64,000 nucleotides of DNA. Origin: Thermoleptolyngbya sichuanensis A183 (GTDB taxonomy: Bacteria > Cyanobacteriota > Cyanobacteriia > Elainellales > Elainellaceae). A program made the position numbers and the translations under genes. Shown piece after piece: positions 9,037 to 18,658 of the stretch. The stretch spans positions 4,278,001 to 4,342,000 of the forward strand of contig NZ_CP053661.1 of the NCBI RefSeq assembly GCF_013177315.1, given 5' to 3'. Positions within the stretch are counted from its first letter, which is position 1, and every line of letters begins with the position of its first letter. The notes beneath the pieces were generated by a model. The model was given only the letters and a program-made list of their open reading frames with translations, had not been told where the DNA came from and made no database searches.

Positions 9037-10299
9037 CTAAAGAGACAAGTTGCTCAGGGACTGATTCAGCCGTCCGAGGGCTTGCTCAATTTCCGCAGCG
9101 GTGACGATCAGCGGTGGCACAAAGCGCACCACCTTCGGGCCAGCGGGAACGAGCAGCAGCCCTTGGGCGATCGCCGCTTTTACGATATCCGCCGACACGG
9201 TAGCAGTTTCTTCCTTCAGCACCAGACCGTTGATCAGGCCCCAGCCGCGCACTTCTGCGACGAGTGCTGGATATTGCTGGGCGATCGCCCGCAGCCCCTC
9301 CCGCAGTTGTTCGCCCCGCTCCTGCACGTTTTGCAACAAGTTGTCGCGCTCCAAAGTTTCGCACACTGTTAGCGCCACGCCACAGGCAAAGGGGTTGCCA
9401 CCAAAGGTGCTGGCGTGATCACCCGGTTGAAAGATGTCGCAAAACGACTTGCAGAGCATCGCGCCAATGGGGATGCCGCCGCCCAGTCCTTTAGCCGAGG
9501 TGAAAATGTCGGGTTCGATGCCCAGGTTCTCATAGCCCCACAGTTGCCCGCTGCGGCCCATGCCGACCTGCACTTCGTCCAGAATGAGCAGAATCCCTTT
9601 TTCATCGCAGATTTCGCGAATCCGCTGAAAATAAGCGCGATCGCCCGGCCGCACGCCACCTTCGCCCTGGAGCGCCTCCAGCATAATGGCCGCCACTTGG
9701 GGTTGGTCGGCATCCAGTTGGGCGATCGCCGCTTCTAGGGCTGCAATATCGTTGTAGGGAACGTAGTGAAACCCCGGCATCAGCGGGTCAAAGTTCTTCT
9801 GATACTTCGGCTGACCAGTGGCAGTGATAGTGGCCAGAGTGCGCCCGTGGAAGCTGGCATGAGCCGTCAGCACGATCGGGTTGGCGATGCCGCGCACGGT
9901 ATGGGCATACTTCCGCGCCAGTTTAATTGCGCCTTCGTTCGCCTCTGCGCCAGAGTTGCAGAAAAATACGCGATCGGCGCAGGAATGCTCGACCAGCCAT
10001 TTTGCCAAGTCGCCCTGCTCTGGGATGTAGAACAGGTTGGAAACGTGGTGCAGCTTTTGAATCTGGCGATTGACTGCGTTCACCATAGCCGGGTGGGCAT
10101 GGCCCAGTGTGCAGGTGGCAATGCCCGCCACAAAGTCCAGATAATCGCGTCCTTCGCTGTCCCACACGCGGCAACCTGCGCCTCGCTCCAGCACGATGGG
10201 AAAACGAGCATAGCTATTGATGACATAGGCATCGAACTCGGTGGGGGAGTAGGGACTTGCAGCGGCAATCGGCGGCGAGACAAGGGTTTCTAGACTCAC
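9037..10299 (-). CDS. argD: Acetylornithine aminotransferase
   Basis: The 420-residue PLP enzyme transfers the amino group from acetylornithine to 2-oxoglutarate in arginine synthesis. Class III aminotransferase landmarks are in order: GAGCRVWDSEG, FCNSGAEANEGAIK, ASFHGRT, LDEVQVGMGR, SAKGLGGG with the PLP lysine, and STFGGNP. The start is GTG, seven bases after AAGGAG. It stands alone on the minus strand downstream of the two tRNAs. Class III enzymes overlap in specificity, so activity on succinylornithine or ornithine cannot be excluded by sequence alone. Confidence 0.93.
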   Translation of the reverse strand: MSLETLVSPPIAAASPYSPTEFDAYVINSYARFPIVLERGAGCRVWDSEGRDYLDFVAGIATCTLGHAHPAMVNAVNRQIQKLHHVSNLFYIPEQGDLAKWLVEHSCADRVFFCNSGAEANEGAIKLARKYAHTVRGIANPIVLTAHASFHGRTLATITATGQPKYQKNFDPLMPGFHYVPYNDIAALEAAIAQLDADQPQVAAIMLEALQGEGGVRPGDRAYFQRIREICDEKGILLILDEVQVGMGRSGQLWGYENLGIEPDIFTSAKGLGGGIPIGAMLCKSFCDIFQPGDHASTFGGNPFACGVALTVCETLERDNLLQNVQERGEQLREGLRAIAQQYPALVAEVRGWGLINGLVLKEETATVSADIVKAAIAQGLLLVPAGPKVVRFVPPLIVTAAEIEQALGRLNQSLSNLSL

Positions 10300-10463
10300 A
10301 AGCGGCTCCTTGATGATGTGAAGTGGCTGACTCTAAAGAAGTGACTCTAAATGAGGTGACTCCGCAGCGCCCCTGAATACAGGTTGTATAGGGTTAGAGG
10401 CTGCATCAAATAATCATCGAACGATGGGACGATTCTCAATTAAATATCGAATCATTAGTTTAA

Positions 10464-10601
10464 GAGCTAATTTATGAAGCAAATCTTAAGAAGCCTGAAA
10501 CTCTTGGCATGTGTGGCTTTGAGGTCATGCTTGCCCAGGAAAAGCGGTTTCTCGGAAATCCTTGATTAACAAGGCTTTCAGGCTCCTTTACAAATTAGCT
10601 C
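10464..10601. mobile_element. 138-bp MITE of IS5-family type, copy 1
   Basis: The ends are GAGCTAATTTATGAAG and, inverted, GAGCTAATTTGTAAAGG. TAA flanks both sides (10461-10463 and 10602-10604), a TNA target duplication. There is no coding capacity. The ends match the IS5-family element at 38219-40438, whose transposase could mobilise it. Two more copies are at 17943-18221. Confidence 0.88.
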
Positions 10602-10604
10602 TAA

Positions 10605-10963
10605 GCCCCATCTTAGGGTAGTTTTTTGGCTGGGGGCTATGCCTGATCGGGTGAGGCAATCGCTTTCTGGTTATGAAATGCCAATATTTAGCGACCGATG
10701 AGGGCAAGACTAACGCCCTGACGAGGGCTGGGGTTGTGAGGGTTGACCGGTTTGGCGCTCGACCCGGTGGTTTTCGCTGGCGTGACCAGGGTTGGCGCTG
10801 CACTAGCCGATATTAGCCTGCATAGCACTGTGGATGACTCCTGATTCGGGTGTAATCTACTTCCATAGCGCTTTTTAGACCCTGAGGATGATCGCAAAGC
10901 CGTGACTAATCCCTGGGGAATCTCTCAGAACGCGAACCCAAAACTCAGACCATTGCTACTGCC
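10605..10963. other. Intergenic region upstream of ureE
   Basis: I see no convincing gene, tRNA or terminator in these 359 bases. A short minus-strand open frame (10688-10897) has no recognisable features. Regulation of ureE-ureF would be expected from here, but I find no clear GTA-N8-TAC NtcA site. Confidence 0.35.
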
Positions 10964-11683
10964 ATGCTTGTCCTCACCCAACGGCTCCCTGCTCCGGGCG
11001 ATTGCGCCGAATTGCCTGCCGAAGTGTTTCCTGAGTTGACGCTGCTGTTGACGGCGGAGGAACGAGTGCGATCGCGCCACTATTTTGAATCCTTGGAGGG
11101 CGTGCCCTGCTCGCTGCAATTGCCCAGGGGAACCGTGCTGCGGGATGGGGACGTGCTGCTGGCGGCTTCGGGCGAGCGGGTGCGCGTGGTGGCCCGACCG
11201 GAACCCGTCGTCACCGTCACCGCCCACACGCCGCTGGCGCTGCTGCGAGCCGCCTATCATCTAGGCAATCGCCATGTGCCGCTGGAGGTCGCAGAAACCT
11301 ATCTGCGCTTTTCTCCCGACTCCGTTTTGCAAGATATGGTGGGAAAAATGGGGTTGCATCTGAAACTGGAGGAGCGTCCCTTTCAGCCAGAGACGGGGGC
11401 CTATGAAGGGTCGGGGTTCGGTGGTCAGGAACTGGGACATTCGCACCACAATTCGCACCACCATTCAAATCAAGATTTGCGCTACCATTCGCATCGCCAT
11501 TCGCATCGCTATTCTCCCGCTCATGACCACGACCATGATCCTGGACGCGACCAGTCTGATGAGGACATTTACTACTCTGAGCCTTTAGATCAGCATTCTG
11601 AAACGAATTCTCAAGCAGGTTCTTTTCAGCATTCCTATGAACCTGCAAGTAAGCGTTCGCAGGAGTCTTCTCATGGCGTGTGA
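10964..11683 (+). CDS. ureE: Urease accessory nickel chaperone UreE
   Basis: The 239-residue product has the UreE N-terminal domain (about 1-75, with [14 protein letters not shown]) and the metal-binding domain with [13 protein letters not shown] and [12 protein letters not shown]. From about residue 143 a long hydrophilic tail holds many His-Xaa-His and His-Asp repeats ([18 protein letters not shown]), the classic nickel-binding tail, longer than in most UreE proteins. UreE delivers Ni(II) to the urease activation complex. The gene overlaps ureF by 11 bases. No ureG, ureD or structural urease genes are in the window. Confidence 0.93.
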   Translation: MLVLTQRLPAPGDCAELPAEVFPELTLLLTAEERVRSRHYFESLEGVPCSLQLPRGTVLRDGDVLLAASGERVRVVARPEPVVTVTAHTPLALLRAAYHLGNRHVPLEVAETYLRFSPDSVLQDMVGKMGLHLKLEERPFQPETGAYEGSGFGGQELGHSHHNSHHHSNQDLRYHSHRHSHRYSPAHDHDHDPGRDQSDEDIYYSEPLDQHSETNSQAGSFQHSYEPASKRSQESSHGV

Positions 11684-12389
11684 AGCGGCGTTGGGTGGCG
11701 AGCGTCTGCTGCGGCTATTGCAGTTGGCGAGTCCGGCGCTGCCTGTGGGGGCTTACAGCTACTCCGAAGGGCTAGAGACGCTGGTAGCACAGGGGCAATT
11801 GTCGGATGTAGCCAGCTTGCAGCACTGGATTGAGCAAGAGTTGGCGGCTGGAGCGATGCGGCTGGAGGCGGCGGTGATGGCGCGGGTCTACGAAGCGGCG
11901 ATCGCCCCCAGTTTTCCTGCTCTAGGATACTGGAACCAATGGCTGTCGGCGCTACGCGAGGCAGAGGAACTGCGGCTACAAAGCTGGCAAATGGGGCGAT
12001 CGCTCTATCGGCTGCTGCTCGATCTCGACCCCAGCGTTGCCCCGCTCTTGGAAGCCTGCGGGGAAACCAGCAACGCAGCCGAAAATTTTGCGGTGAATTT
12101 TGCCGTGGTGTATGCGATCGCCGCCGCCCACTGGCAGATCGACTCGCGGGCTGCCATCCTTGGCTATTTGCACAGTTGGGCCAGCAATTTGGTCAACGCA
12201 GGCGTGAAGCTGATTCCGCTGGGGCAAACGGCGGGGCAACGGCTGCTGCTGAGCCTTGCTCCGGCGATCGCCCGCACAACCGATGCAGCGCTCGTCTTAC
12301 CCGAAGACGACTTTGGGGCGTGCAGTTGGGGACAGGCGATCGCCTGCATGGCCCACGAAACGCTTTACACACGGCTATTCCGCAGCTAA
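11673..12389 (+). CDS. ureF: Urease accessory protein UreF
   Basis: The 238-residue protein is the UreF scaffold that, with UreD and UreG, loads nickel into urease. Typical motifs are [19 protein letters not shown] near the start, [16 protein letters not shown] and [10 protein letters not shown] chose the ATG at 11673, seven bases after AGGAG. An in-frame extension to 11637 would lie inside ureE and lacks a ribosome site. The start overlaps the ureE stop in another frame, so translation is probably coupled. In many cyanobacteria ureG follows; here a broken phyH-like gene follows instead. Confidence 0.93.
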   Translation: MACEAALGGERLLRLLQLASPALPVGAYSYSEGLETLVAQGQLSDVASLQHWIEQELAAGAMRLEAAVMARVYEAAIAPSFPALGYWNQWLSALREAEELRLQSWQMGRSLYRLLLDLDPSVAPLLEACGETSNAAENFAVNFAVVYAIAAAHWQIDSRAAILGYLHSWASNLVNAGVKLIPLGQTAGQRLLLSLAPAIARTTDAALVLPEDDFGACSWGQAIACMAHETLYTRLFRS

Positions 12390-12436
12390 TTCCCAATTTT
12401 TCCTTAATTCTTGAATTTCCTGAGCAGGAGACGGCT

Positions 12437-12930
12437 TTGAACGAGCAGGAATGGTACTTGTTTGATTTGCAGGGTTATCTGGTGGTGGAAAACGTGCTGA
12501 CGGCGGCGCAACTAGACGCGCTCAATGCCGAACTCGATCGCCAAATTGCGGTTGTCAATGATCCTGACCGCACCTGGTTTCGCTGGGACGGGCTGCTGCC
12601 CTAGGGGCCGCCGTTTCAAGCCCTAATCGACCCGCCGCCCCTGATGCCGTATTTGAAAACGCTGCTGGGCGAGGGCTTTCGGCTGGATCACGACTACGCG
12701 CACGTCATCCGCCAGGGCAGCGGCCCCATCGGCACGCGGCTCCACGGCGGCGGCACGCCCTACGACCCCTGTCAGTATTACCACGTTCACAATGGGCGGA
12801 TGTATAACGGGCTGACGGCCGTCGCCTATGAACTGCGGGACGTGCGCCCCGGCGAGGGCGGTTTTGCTTGCATTCCCGGTAGCCACAAAAGTAATGCCCC
12901 TTTCCCCGATGAATGGCGCGATCTGGAAAA
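12437..12930 (+). pseudogene. phyH-like 2-oxoglutarate/Fe(II) dioxygenase, broken by stop and IS
   Basis: A TTG start, six bases after AGGAG, opens a frame reading NEQEWYLFDLQGYLVVENVL, typical of phytanoyl-CoA dioxygenase (PhyH) family proteins. At 12602 a TAG interrupts the frame (GLLP-stop-GPPF, where Trp TGG is likely ancestral). The same frame then continues with LHGGGTPYDPC, HNGRMYNGL and GGFACIPGSHKSN, conserved core segments including an iron-binding His. The gene is cut at 12930 by the IS copy that starts at 12931, and no 3' part is found beyond the element. The substrate is unknown. Two independent lesions show it is dead. Confidence 0.85.
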
Positions 12931-14042
12931 CTTTAGTTTGGACTAACTGGCATCACAATAATGCTCAACAGGATGCCATAAAGAATCTGCTCAACCGTTC
13001 ATAACAGTTGAACTTAAGGAATTGGATACAATCCTGCTCGCAGTTAAGCTGCTGTTGCAACCGGACTGTTCAGGGATTGTTCGGATGTCTTGCGTTTCGA
13101 GGCTCGTTTTTTGACCATCGGATAGCAGGGACGAGGAGTTGGCTTGTGCCCCTTGCCTCGTCCTGGCGATTTACCACGAGGTTTAGGCGCAGGAGCAGGG
13201 GTGCCAATCGCTGCCAAAATGCCTGCAAACGCTTGTGCGACCCGACCCGGAGTCAACGTTTCTTGCGGTGCCTGCCAGGGCAAGGGGTGGTCAGTACAGT
13301 CCTTTCGCGCTAACCACAACTGCCAACTGAGCAACGGCATCAGGCTGCTCCACTGTTCGGTTGCCGATACAGAACTGAACTGGGGATGTGTCCAATATAG
13401 CCTCTGCTTGGCAAAGCGATACCAGTGTTCAATGGCAAAGCGACGGAGGTAGTGCAACCACAGGGTTTCTAACGGAGGCATCTGCTCACCCAGCCAAACT
13501 AACCACAAAGGAGCCAAGCGTCGCGTGCTGCTCTGTGTCTCCAGCACCTCCACGCGCAACACTTCCATTGCCCGTTTGGGGGATTTGCGGAAATGGTATG
13601 CACTCCAACGACTGACCCGCACTCGTCCCCAGTTGGGATCATCGACTTCAACGGTTTCGACCGGGACACTCCAAGTGTCAGGGTCATTGAGTTTCATCTT
13701 ATGTCCATGCTTGGCAGGTGCGCCTCGCCCTCGATACGCTGGGGGCGCGCCATAGACACATCGATTGGATGTAACCCGCAGCAGCAAGTCTGCCTCAATC
13801 CCTGCCGTTTGGTTGACAAAACTGGCATTGCCGTACCCTCGGTCGTAGATCGCCAACGGACGCACCGCTAACTGCCGAGTCACTTGTTTGAGTTGGAATG
13901 CCGCTTTACTGGCGGGTGTTTCAAAGCTGGTGATGCGCTCATGCCGCAATGGTAATGCCCAACTGCCCCTGTCTTCAGCAATCCAGGCTAAGGTACTGTA
14001 GTTTTGTCCGGCTATCGGGGCATGTCCTGTTCTGCCTGATAA

Positions 14043-15559
14043 CTTTAGTTTGGACTAACTGGCATCACAATAATGCTCAACAGGATGCCATAAAGAATCT
14101 GCTCAACCGTTCATAACAGTTGAACTTAAGGAATTGGATACAATCCTGCTCGCAGTTAAGCTGCTGTTGCAACCGGACTGTTCAGGGATTGTTCGGATGT
14201 CTTGCGTTTCGAGGCTCGTTTTTTGACCATCGGATAGCAGGGACGAGGAGTTGGCTTGTGCCCCTTGCCTCGTCCTGGCGATTTACCACGAGGTTTAGGC
14301 GCAGGAGCAGGGGTGCCAATCGCTGCCAAAATGCCTGCAAACGCTTGTGCGACCCGACCCGGAGTCAACGTTTCTTGCGGTGCCTGCCAGGGCAAGGGGT
14401 GGTCAGTACAGTCCTTTCGCGCTAACCACAACTGCCAACTGAGCAACGGCATCAGGCTGCTCCACTGTTCGGTTGCCGATACAGAACTGAACTGGGGATG
14501 TGTCCAATATAGCCTCTGCTTGGCAAAGCGATACCAGTGTTCAATGGCAAAGCGACGGAGGTAGTGCAACCACAGGGTTTCTAACGGAGGCATCTGCTCA
14601 CCCAGCCAAACTAACCACAAAGGAGCCAAGCGTCGCGTGCTGCTCTGTGTCTCCAGCACCTCCACGCGCAACACTTCCATTGCCCGTTTGGGGGATTTGC
14701 GGAAATGGTATGCACTCCAACGACTGACCCGCACTCGTCCCCAGTTGGGATCATCGACTTCAACGGTTTCGACCGGGACACTCCAAGTGTCAGGGTCATT
14801 GAGTTTCATCTTATGTCCATGCTTGGCAGGTGCGCCTCGCCCTCGATACGCTGGGGGCGCGCCATAGACACATCGATTGGATGTAACCCGCAGCAGCAAG
14901 TCTGCCTCAATCCCTGCCGTTTGGTTGACAAAACTGGCATTGCCGTACCCTCGGTCGTAGATCGCCAACGGACGCACCGCTAACTGCCGAGTCACTTGTT
15001 TGAGTTGGAATGCCGCTTTACTGGCGGGTGTTTCAAAGCTGGTGATGCGCTCATGCCGCAATGGTAATGCCCAACTGCCCCTGTCTTCAGCAATCCAGGC
15101 TAAGGTACTGTAGTTTTGTCCGGCTATCGGGGCATGTCCTGTTCTGCCTGATAAGGTGCGGTCTTTCAAACGCCTGGCAGCAGGACGGTTCCACCGACTC
15201 GCATCACCTGCCAACAACGGTTGCTGCTGAGTCGGTATCTGCTGCACCAACAGCTTCAGCACCTTTGATCGGGGTAGGCGGCTATCGCGCAACGCTTCAT
15301 AGGTGCTCGACCACTGGCGACGAAAGACAGGACTCTGCGATAGCCTCACAAACGACACGATGCACGCACTCACTAACACGGCATCCATCAGATCAAACAG
15401 GGCATCTCTGGCGTTTCCCAAGCTGGCATACAACGTTTGGCGAAATTGCTGAAGTTCGTTGAAAATCATGGGGTCAATGTTGGTTGTACTTCATTGACCT
15501 TACGGCAGTCGGTGCTTCTCATTGACTGCCTTCCTCTTCACCATTAGTCCAAACTAAAG
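14043..15559. mobile_element. Inner intact IS4-superfamily insertion sequence (1517 bp)
   Basis: The same 16-bp inverted repeats bound this copy. It is flanked by a 6-bp duplication TGATAA (14037-14042 and 15560-15565). Inserted DNA interrupts the sequence CTGCCTGATAAGGTGCGG that is intact inside this copy itself (about 15145-15163). It therefore transposed into the transposase gene of its sibling and carries one complete transposase. Confidence 0.95.
14156..15469 (-). CDS. IS4-superfamily DDE transposase, intact
   Basis: The 437-residue transposase has the YREK signature Y-x2-R-x3-E-x6-K in YLRRFAIEHWYRFAK, placing it in the IS4 superfamily. AIYDRGYGNASF and the GDASRW segment supply candidate catalytic Asp residues. 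The C-terminus is basic (PKPRGKSPGRGKGHKP and RASKRK) and may bind DNA. The exact subgroup (IS701-like or a related cyanobacterial group) cannot be fixed from sequence alone. It is identical to the interrupted copy around it, so transposition was recent. Confidence 0.93.
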   Translation of the reverse strand: MIFNELQQFRQTLYASLGNARDALFDLMDAVLVSACIVSFVRLSQSPVFRRQWSSTYEALRDSRLPRSKVLKLLVQQIPTQQQPLLAGDASRWNRPAARRLKDRTLSGRTGHAPIAGQNYSTLAWIAEDRGSWALPLRHERITSFETPASKAAFQLKQVTRQLAVRPLAIYDRGYGNASFVNQTAGIEADLLLRVTSNRCVYGAPPAYRGRGAPAKHGHKMKLNDPDTWSVPVETVEVDDPNWGRVRVSRWSAYHFRKSPKRAMEVLRVEVLETQSSTRRLAPLWLVWLGEQMPPLETLWLHYLRRFAIEHWYRFAKQRLYWTHPQFSSVSATEQWSSLMPLLSWQLWLARKDCTDHPLPWQAPQETLTPGRVAQAFAGILAAIGTPAPAPKPRGKSPGRGKGHKPTPRPCYPMVKKRASKRKTSEQSLNSPVATAA

Positions 15560-15972
15560 TGATAAGGTGCGGTCTTTCAAACGCCTGGCAGCAGGACGGT
15601 TCCACCGACTCGCATCACCTGCCAACAACGGTTGCTGCTGAGTCGGTATCTGCTGCACCAACAGCTTCAGCACCTTTGATCGGGGTAGGCGGCTATCGCG
15701 CAACGCTTCATAGGTGCTCGACCACTGGCGACGAAAGACAGGACTCTGCGATAGCCTCACAAACGACACGATGCACGCACTCACTAACACGGCATCCATC
15801 AGATCAAACAGGGCATCTCTGGCGTTTCCCAAGCTGGCATACAACGTTTGGCGAAATTGCTGAAGTTCGTTGAAAATCATGGGGTCAATGTTGGTTGTAC
15901 TTCATTGACCTTACGGCAGTCGGTGCTTCTCATTGACTGCCTTCCTCTTCACCATTAGTCCAAACTAAAGTT

Positions 15973-16110
15973 CCCACCAGCGCGGGCTGGATTGCCAATG
16001 CCACTAGTCTAGAGAGCATTCCGGTGCTAATGCTGCCGCTGGCGATCGCCATGATTTTGATCCACCTCTGGCTGGTGCAGCACAGTCCGAGCGATCGCTC
16101 GTTGAGCTAG
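15973..16110 (+). pseudogene. Orphan C-terminal tail of an unknown membrane protein
   Basis: Forty-five codons in frame from the IS border end at TAG (16108-16110). They encode a hydrophobic segment, IPVLMLPLAIAMILIHLWLV, then QHSPSDRSLS. Codon use and an embedded GCGATCGC look like a real host gene. The 5' part is missing and is not the phyH-like gene on the other side of the IS. The family is not recognised. Confidence 0.5.
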
Positions 16111-16120
16111 CAACCTACGG

Positions 16121-17317
16121 CTAAATCGCAAATCCCATTTCCTTTAGCCCCTGCCGCAGCCGCTCTGCCTGCTCTGGATTGGACTGGGAATGCAGGGCGA
16201 TCGCCCGCCCAAAGGAGGCCAGCCCCGATTCCACCTGCCCCAGCTTGATCAGCGCCACGCCCAGATTTTGGTGTGCCTCGGCGTGGTCGGGCTGGAGCCG
16301 AATCGCTTCCTGATAATGGGTCACAGCGTTGGTAATTTGTCCCTGCGCCCGCAGCGTCGTGCCCAGGTTGTAGTGTCCGGCGGCAAAGTTGGGGTCGATG
16401 GCCAGGCAGTGTTCATAAAGCTGGCGGGCAGTGGACAGATCGCCTGCGGTTTTGCACAAGCTGCCCAGGTTGTTGTATGCGCCCAGCTTCAGCGGCTCCA
16501 GCACGGGTTGTTGCAGCGCGGCCTGATACTGCTGTGCGGCTTGCTCTAGCTGGTTTAGCCGCGAAAAGGCAATGCCCAGATGATAGTGCAGCTCATAGCG
16601 CACAGGCGCATCGAGTTGGGGCGATTTTAGCCCCTGCTGCAAAAGCTGGATGCCGCGCTCCACCTCGCCCATTTGCACATACAGCGCCCCCAGCTTGCTG
16701 CACTCGTAGGGGTCGTCGGGATGGGCCTGCCAATAGCCCTCCATGACGGTTCGCGCTTTTTCCAGCTTGTCGCGCCGGGCGATTGCCACGGGATCATAGC
16801 CATCGTGCAAAATCGCCACCTGCGGCAAGTCCACAATGCCCCAGCCCGGTTCCTGCTGTCGCAGCGCCGCCACCGCATCGTCAATCGTGGCGTGATAGGG
16901 TCGCGCAAAGGTCACGGCTGGATGCCGCCGAAATAGCCGCGACACCAGCGAATAGGGCGATTGCACTGCGCCCACCTCCTGCCGCAGCAGATTGATCACC
17001 AGCGTTTGGTCATGCTGCATCGCCTGCTGCATCCTCGGTAAGCAATCCGCCACCAGCGTTTCGTCGGCATCCAGCACCAGCACCCAGTCACCTGTGGCGT
17101 GGCGCAGCGACTCGTTGCGGGCGATCGCAAAGTCATTTTGCCAGGGGGTAGAAAATACCTTTGCCCCAAAGGATTGGGCGATCGCCACCGTATCATCCAC
17201 CGACCCAGTATCGACCACGATTAGCTCGTCGGCCACGGTCGCCACGCTCTGCAAACAGCGCCCCAACCGCTCTGCCTCATCGCGCACAATCATGCAAAGG
17301 CTTAGCTTTGGTTTCAC
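16121..17317 (-). CDS. Family 2 glycosyltransferase fused to TPR repeats
   Basis: The 398-residue protein begins with a GT2 domain: LSLCMIVRDEAERLG, then ELIVVDTGSVDDT (nucleotide-sugar binding), and VLVLDADET as the DxD motif. From about residue 200 it carries five or six TPR units (ALYVQMGEVERGIQLL, AYNNLGSLCKTAGD, GHYNLGTTLRAQG, AHQNLGVALIKLG). I chose the GTG at 17317, which follows AGGGGA; a 23-codon longer frame to 17386 lacks family-like sequence. Such proteins are cytoplasmic and common in cyanobacteria; acceptor and sugar are unknown. Confidence 0.87.
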   Translation of the reverse strand: MKPKLSLCMIVRDEAERLGRCLQSVATVADELIVVDTGSVDDTVAIAQSFGAKVFSTPWQNDFAIARNESLRHATGDWVLVLDADETLVADCLPRMQQAMQHDQTLVINLLRQEVGAVQSPYSLVSRLFRRHPAVTFARPYHATIDDAVAALRQQEPGWGIVDLPQVAILHDGYDPVAIARRDKLEKARTVMEGYWQAHPDDPYECSKLGALYVQMGEVERGIQLLQQGLKSPQLDAPVRYELHYHLGIAFSRLNQLEQAAQQYQAALQQPVLEPLKLGAYNNLGSLCKTAGDLSTARQLYEHCLAIDPNFAAGHYNLGTTLRAQGQITNAVTHYQEAIRLQPDHAEAHQNLGVALIKLGQVESGLASFGRAIALHSQSNPEQAERLRQGLKEMGFAI

Positions 17318-17942
17318 CGATTTTTCCCCTTTGCACCAACGCCTAAAGGAATGCCTAGAAAGAATGTCTGCCAAAAATGCCCGCAAAGAATGTCCACAGA
17401 AGGCTTACTCAAGCCCGTCAATCGGTCGTTGATCGCGACACCTTTTGATCCTAACTTAGGGCAGCCGTGCCATCGATGACGTTGGGGACGGATCTCCGCA
17501 CGGTTCTATATAGTACAAAAGTACGATAAAATGTCAAAGCTGATTTAATAATGCTGACCAAAATGATTTAATAATGCTGACCAAAATATTGACCAACAGG
17601 CTTGCCGAAAAGTAAAACTCTGCTCTCGCCTGATCCGGCTAAAACCACGGGATGTGCAACTTTAGCCGATCCCCCTCCCCTTTTTCTGGGATGCTGAAGG
17701 CTTTAAGCCCTCTCCCAGAGCAGGATAGAGACTTCGAGCTTCTCTTGCTCCCCTTCTCCCAAGTCGGGAGAAGGGGTTGGGGAATGAGGGCAAATTGAAA
17801 GTTGCACATCACGTAAAACCTGTTTTGCCAACGGATTCTTGGAGGATGTTTGAAAAGTTCTACTGTTTGTAGCAAAGCGTGCAAGATCCCCCTAAATCCC
17901 CCTTAAAAAGGGGGACTTTAAGGTGGTTTCCCCCCTTTTTAA

Positions 17943-18221
17943 GAGCTAATTTATGAAGCAAATCTTAAGAAGCCTGAAACTCTTGGCATGTGTGGCTTTG
18001 AGGTCATGTTTGCCCAGGAAAAGCGGTTTCTCGGAAATCCTTGATTAACAAGGCTTTCAGAGCTAATTTATGAAGCAAATCTTAAGAAGCCTGAAACTCT
18101 TGGCATGTGTGGCTTTGAGGTCATGTTTGCCCAGGGAAAGCGGTTTCTCGGAAATCCTTGATTAACAAGGCTTTCAGGCTCCTTTACAAATTAGCTCTCA
18201 GGCTCCTTTACAAATTAGCTC
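17943..18221. mobile_element. 138-bp MITE, copy 2 (outer), split by copy 3
   Basis: The copy starts GAGCTAATTTATGAAG at 17943, is interrupted after 18059 and resumes at 18201-18221 (GGCTCCTTTACAAATTAGCTC). TAA flanks it at 17940-17942 and 18222-18224. Its sequence otherwise matches copy 1 at 10464 with about one substitution (ATGCTTGCC versus ATGTTTGCC). Confidence 0.9.
18060..18197. mobile_element. 138-bp MITE, copy 3 (inner), nested in copy 2
   Basis: A complete element with the same ends, flanked by TCA on both sides (18057-18059 and 18198-18200). The target is the TTTCAGG of copy 2. It is near-identical to copies 1 and 2 (CCAGGGAAAGC instead of CCAGGAAAAGC). Confidence 0.92.
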
Positions 18222-18658
18222 TAAGGGGGGCTAAGGGGGGATCTCTGAGTGCCTAACATTACAGGCGATACCTTTTCAAACACCCTCTTAGAAAATTATG
18301 GGGAATATATAGTGGAGAACTGCGTATTTCCGCCAAATTGCCGCCAAATTGCAACCGAATTAATATCGAATTTTCTGCAAATCGCTCACCGTCTCCATTC
18401 TTGCGGAATCAGGAACCCGCTGTTGCGGCTTACAGTCCTGTCATAAAACCTCTCTAAGAGGCTAAGACATTTTCATTAAAGACTACTCGTAAGAGACTAC
18501 CCGTAAAGCTCATCAACAGCGCAAACCCTTGAGTGAGCCAGGGTGGTCTTGTAGCACGGCGATCGCCTCTTATTCAGCATCGCCAGCGGCTTGGTTCGCA
18601 AAACGCATCTGCCTTGCATGGTTCGGTCTGGTCCCTCACGTTGCTTCGGAAGCGATTC

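Larger units (their letters stand above)
13044..15880 (-). pseudogene. Outer copy of the IS4-superfamily transposase, interrupted
   Basis: The N-terminal 107 residues are at 15566-15880 and end at RRLKDRTL. The rest is at 13044-14036, resuming at SGRTGHAPIAG. The inner IS copy separates them, so no complete protein can be made. The residual C-terminal open frame could start at an internal Met at 13949 but lacks the N-terminal part. Confidence 0.92.
12931..15970. mobile_element. Outer IS4-superfamily insertion sequence, split by a second copy
   Basis: Terminal inverted repeats CTTTAGTTTGGACTAA lie at 12931-12946 and 15955-15970. Removing the inner insertion (14043-15565) leaves 1517 bp, exactly the length of the inner copy. 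The two sequences look identical by eye. Flanks differ (GGAAAA to the left, TTCCCA to the right), so no target duplication is visible. The left flank is phyH-like and the right flank is the tail of a different gene, suggesting a deletion next to the element. Confidence 0.9.
17885..18243. repeat. GATCCCCC-type palindromic repeat, host of the nested MITEs
   Basis: The left part GATCCCCCTAAATCCCCC pairs with the right end GGGGGGCTAAGGGGGGATC. Internal CTTAAAAAGGGGG and CCCCCTTTTTAAG arms also pair. This is a common cyanobacterial intergenic repeat type. It is split at TTTTTAA by the 17943-18221 element, so the original repeat was about 80 bp. Confidence 0.7.
17387..18658. other. Repeat-rich intergenic region
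   Basis: No gene is supported in this 1.27-kb region. It holds a palindrome of arms CCCCTTCTCCC and GGGAGAAGGGG around AAGTC (17750-17776) and duplicated AATAATGCTGACCAAAAT (about 17547-17587). It also holds the nested elements listed below. A 65-codon plus-strand frame at 18249-18446 has no recognisable features. Confidence 0.6.

Noticed and set aside
15554-15880. A separate small transposase-like gene
   Set aside because: It is the N-terminal part of the outer IS copy, separated from the rest at 13044-14036 by the inner copy.
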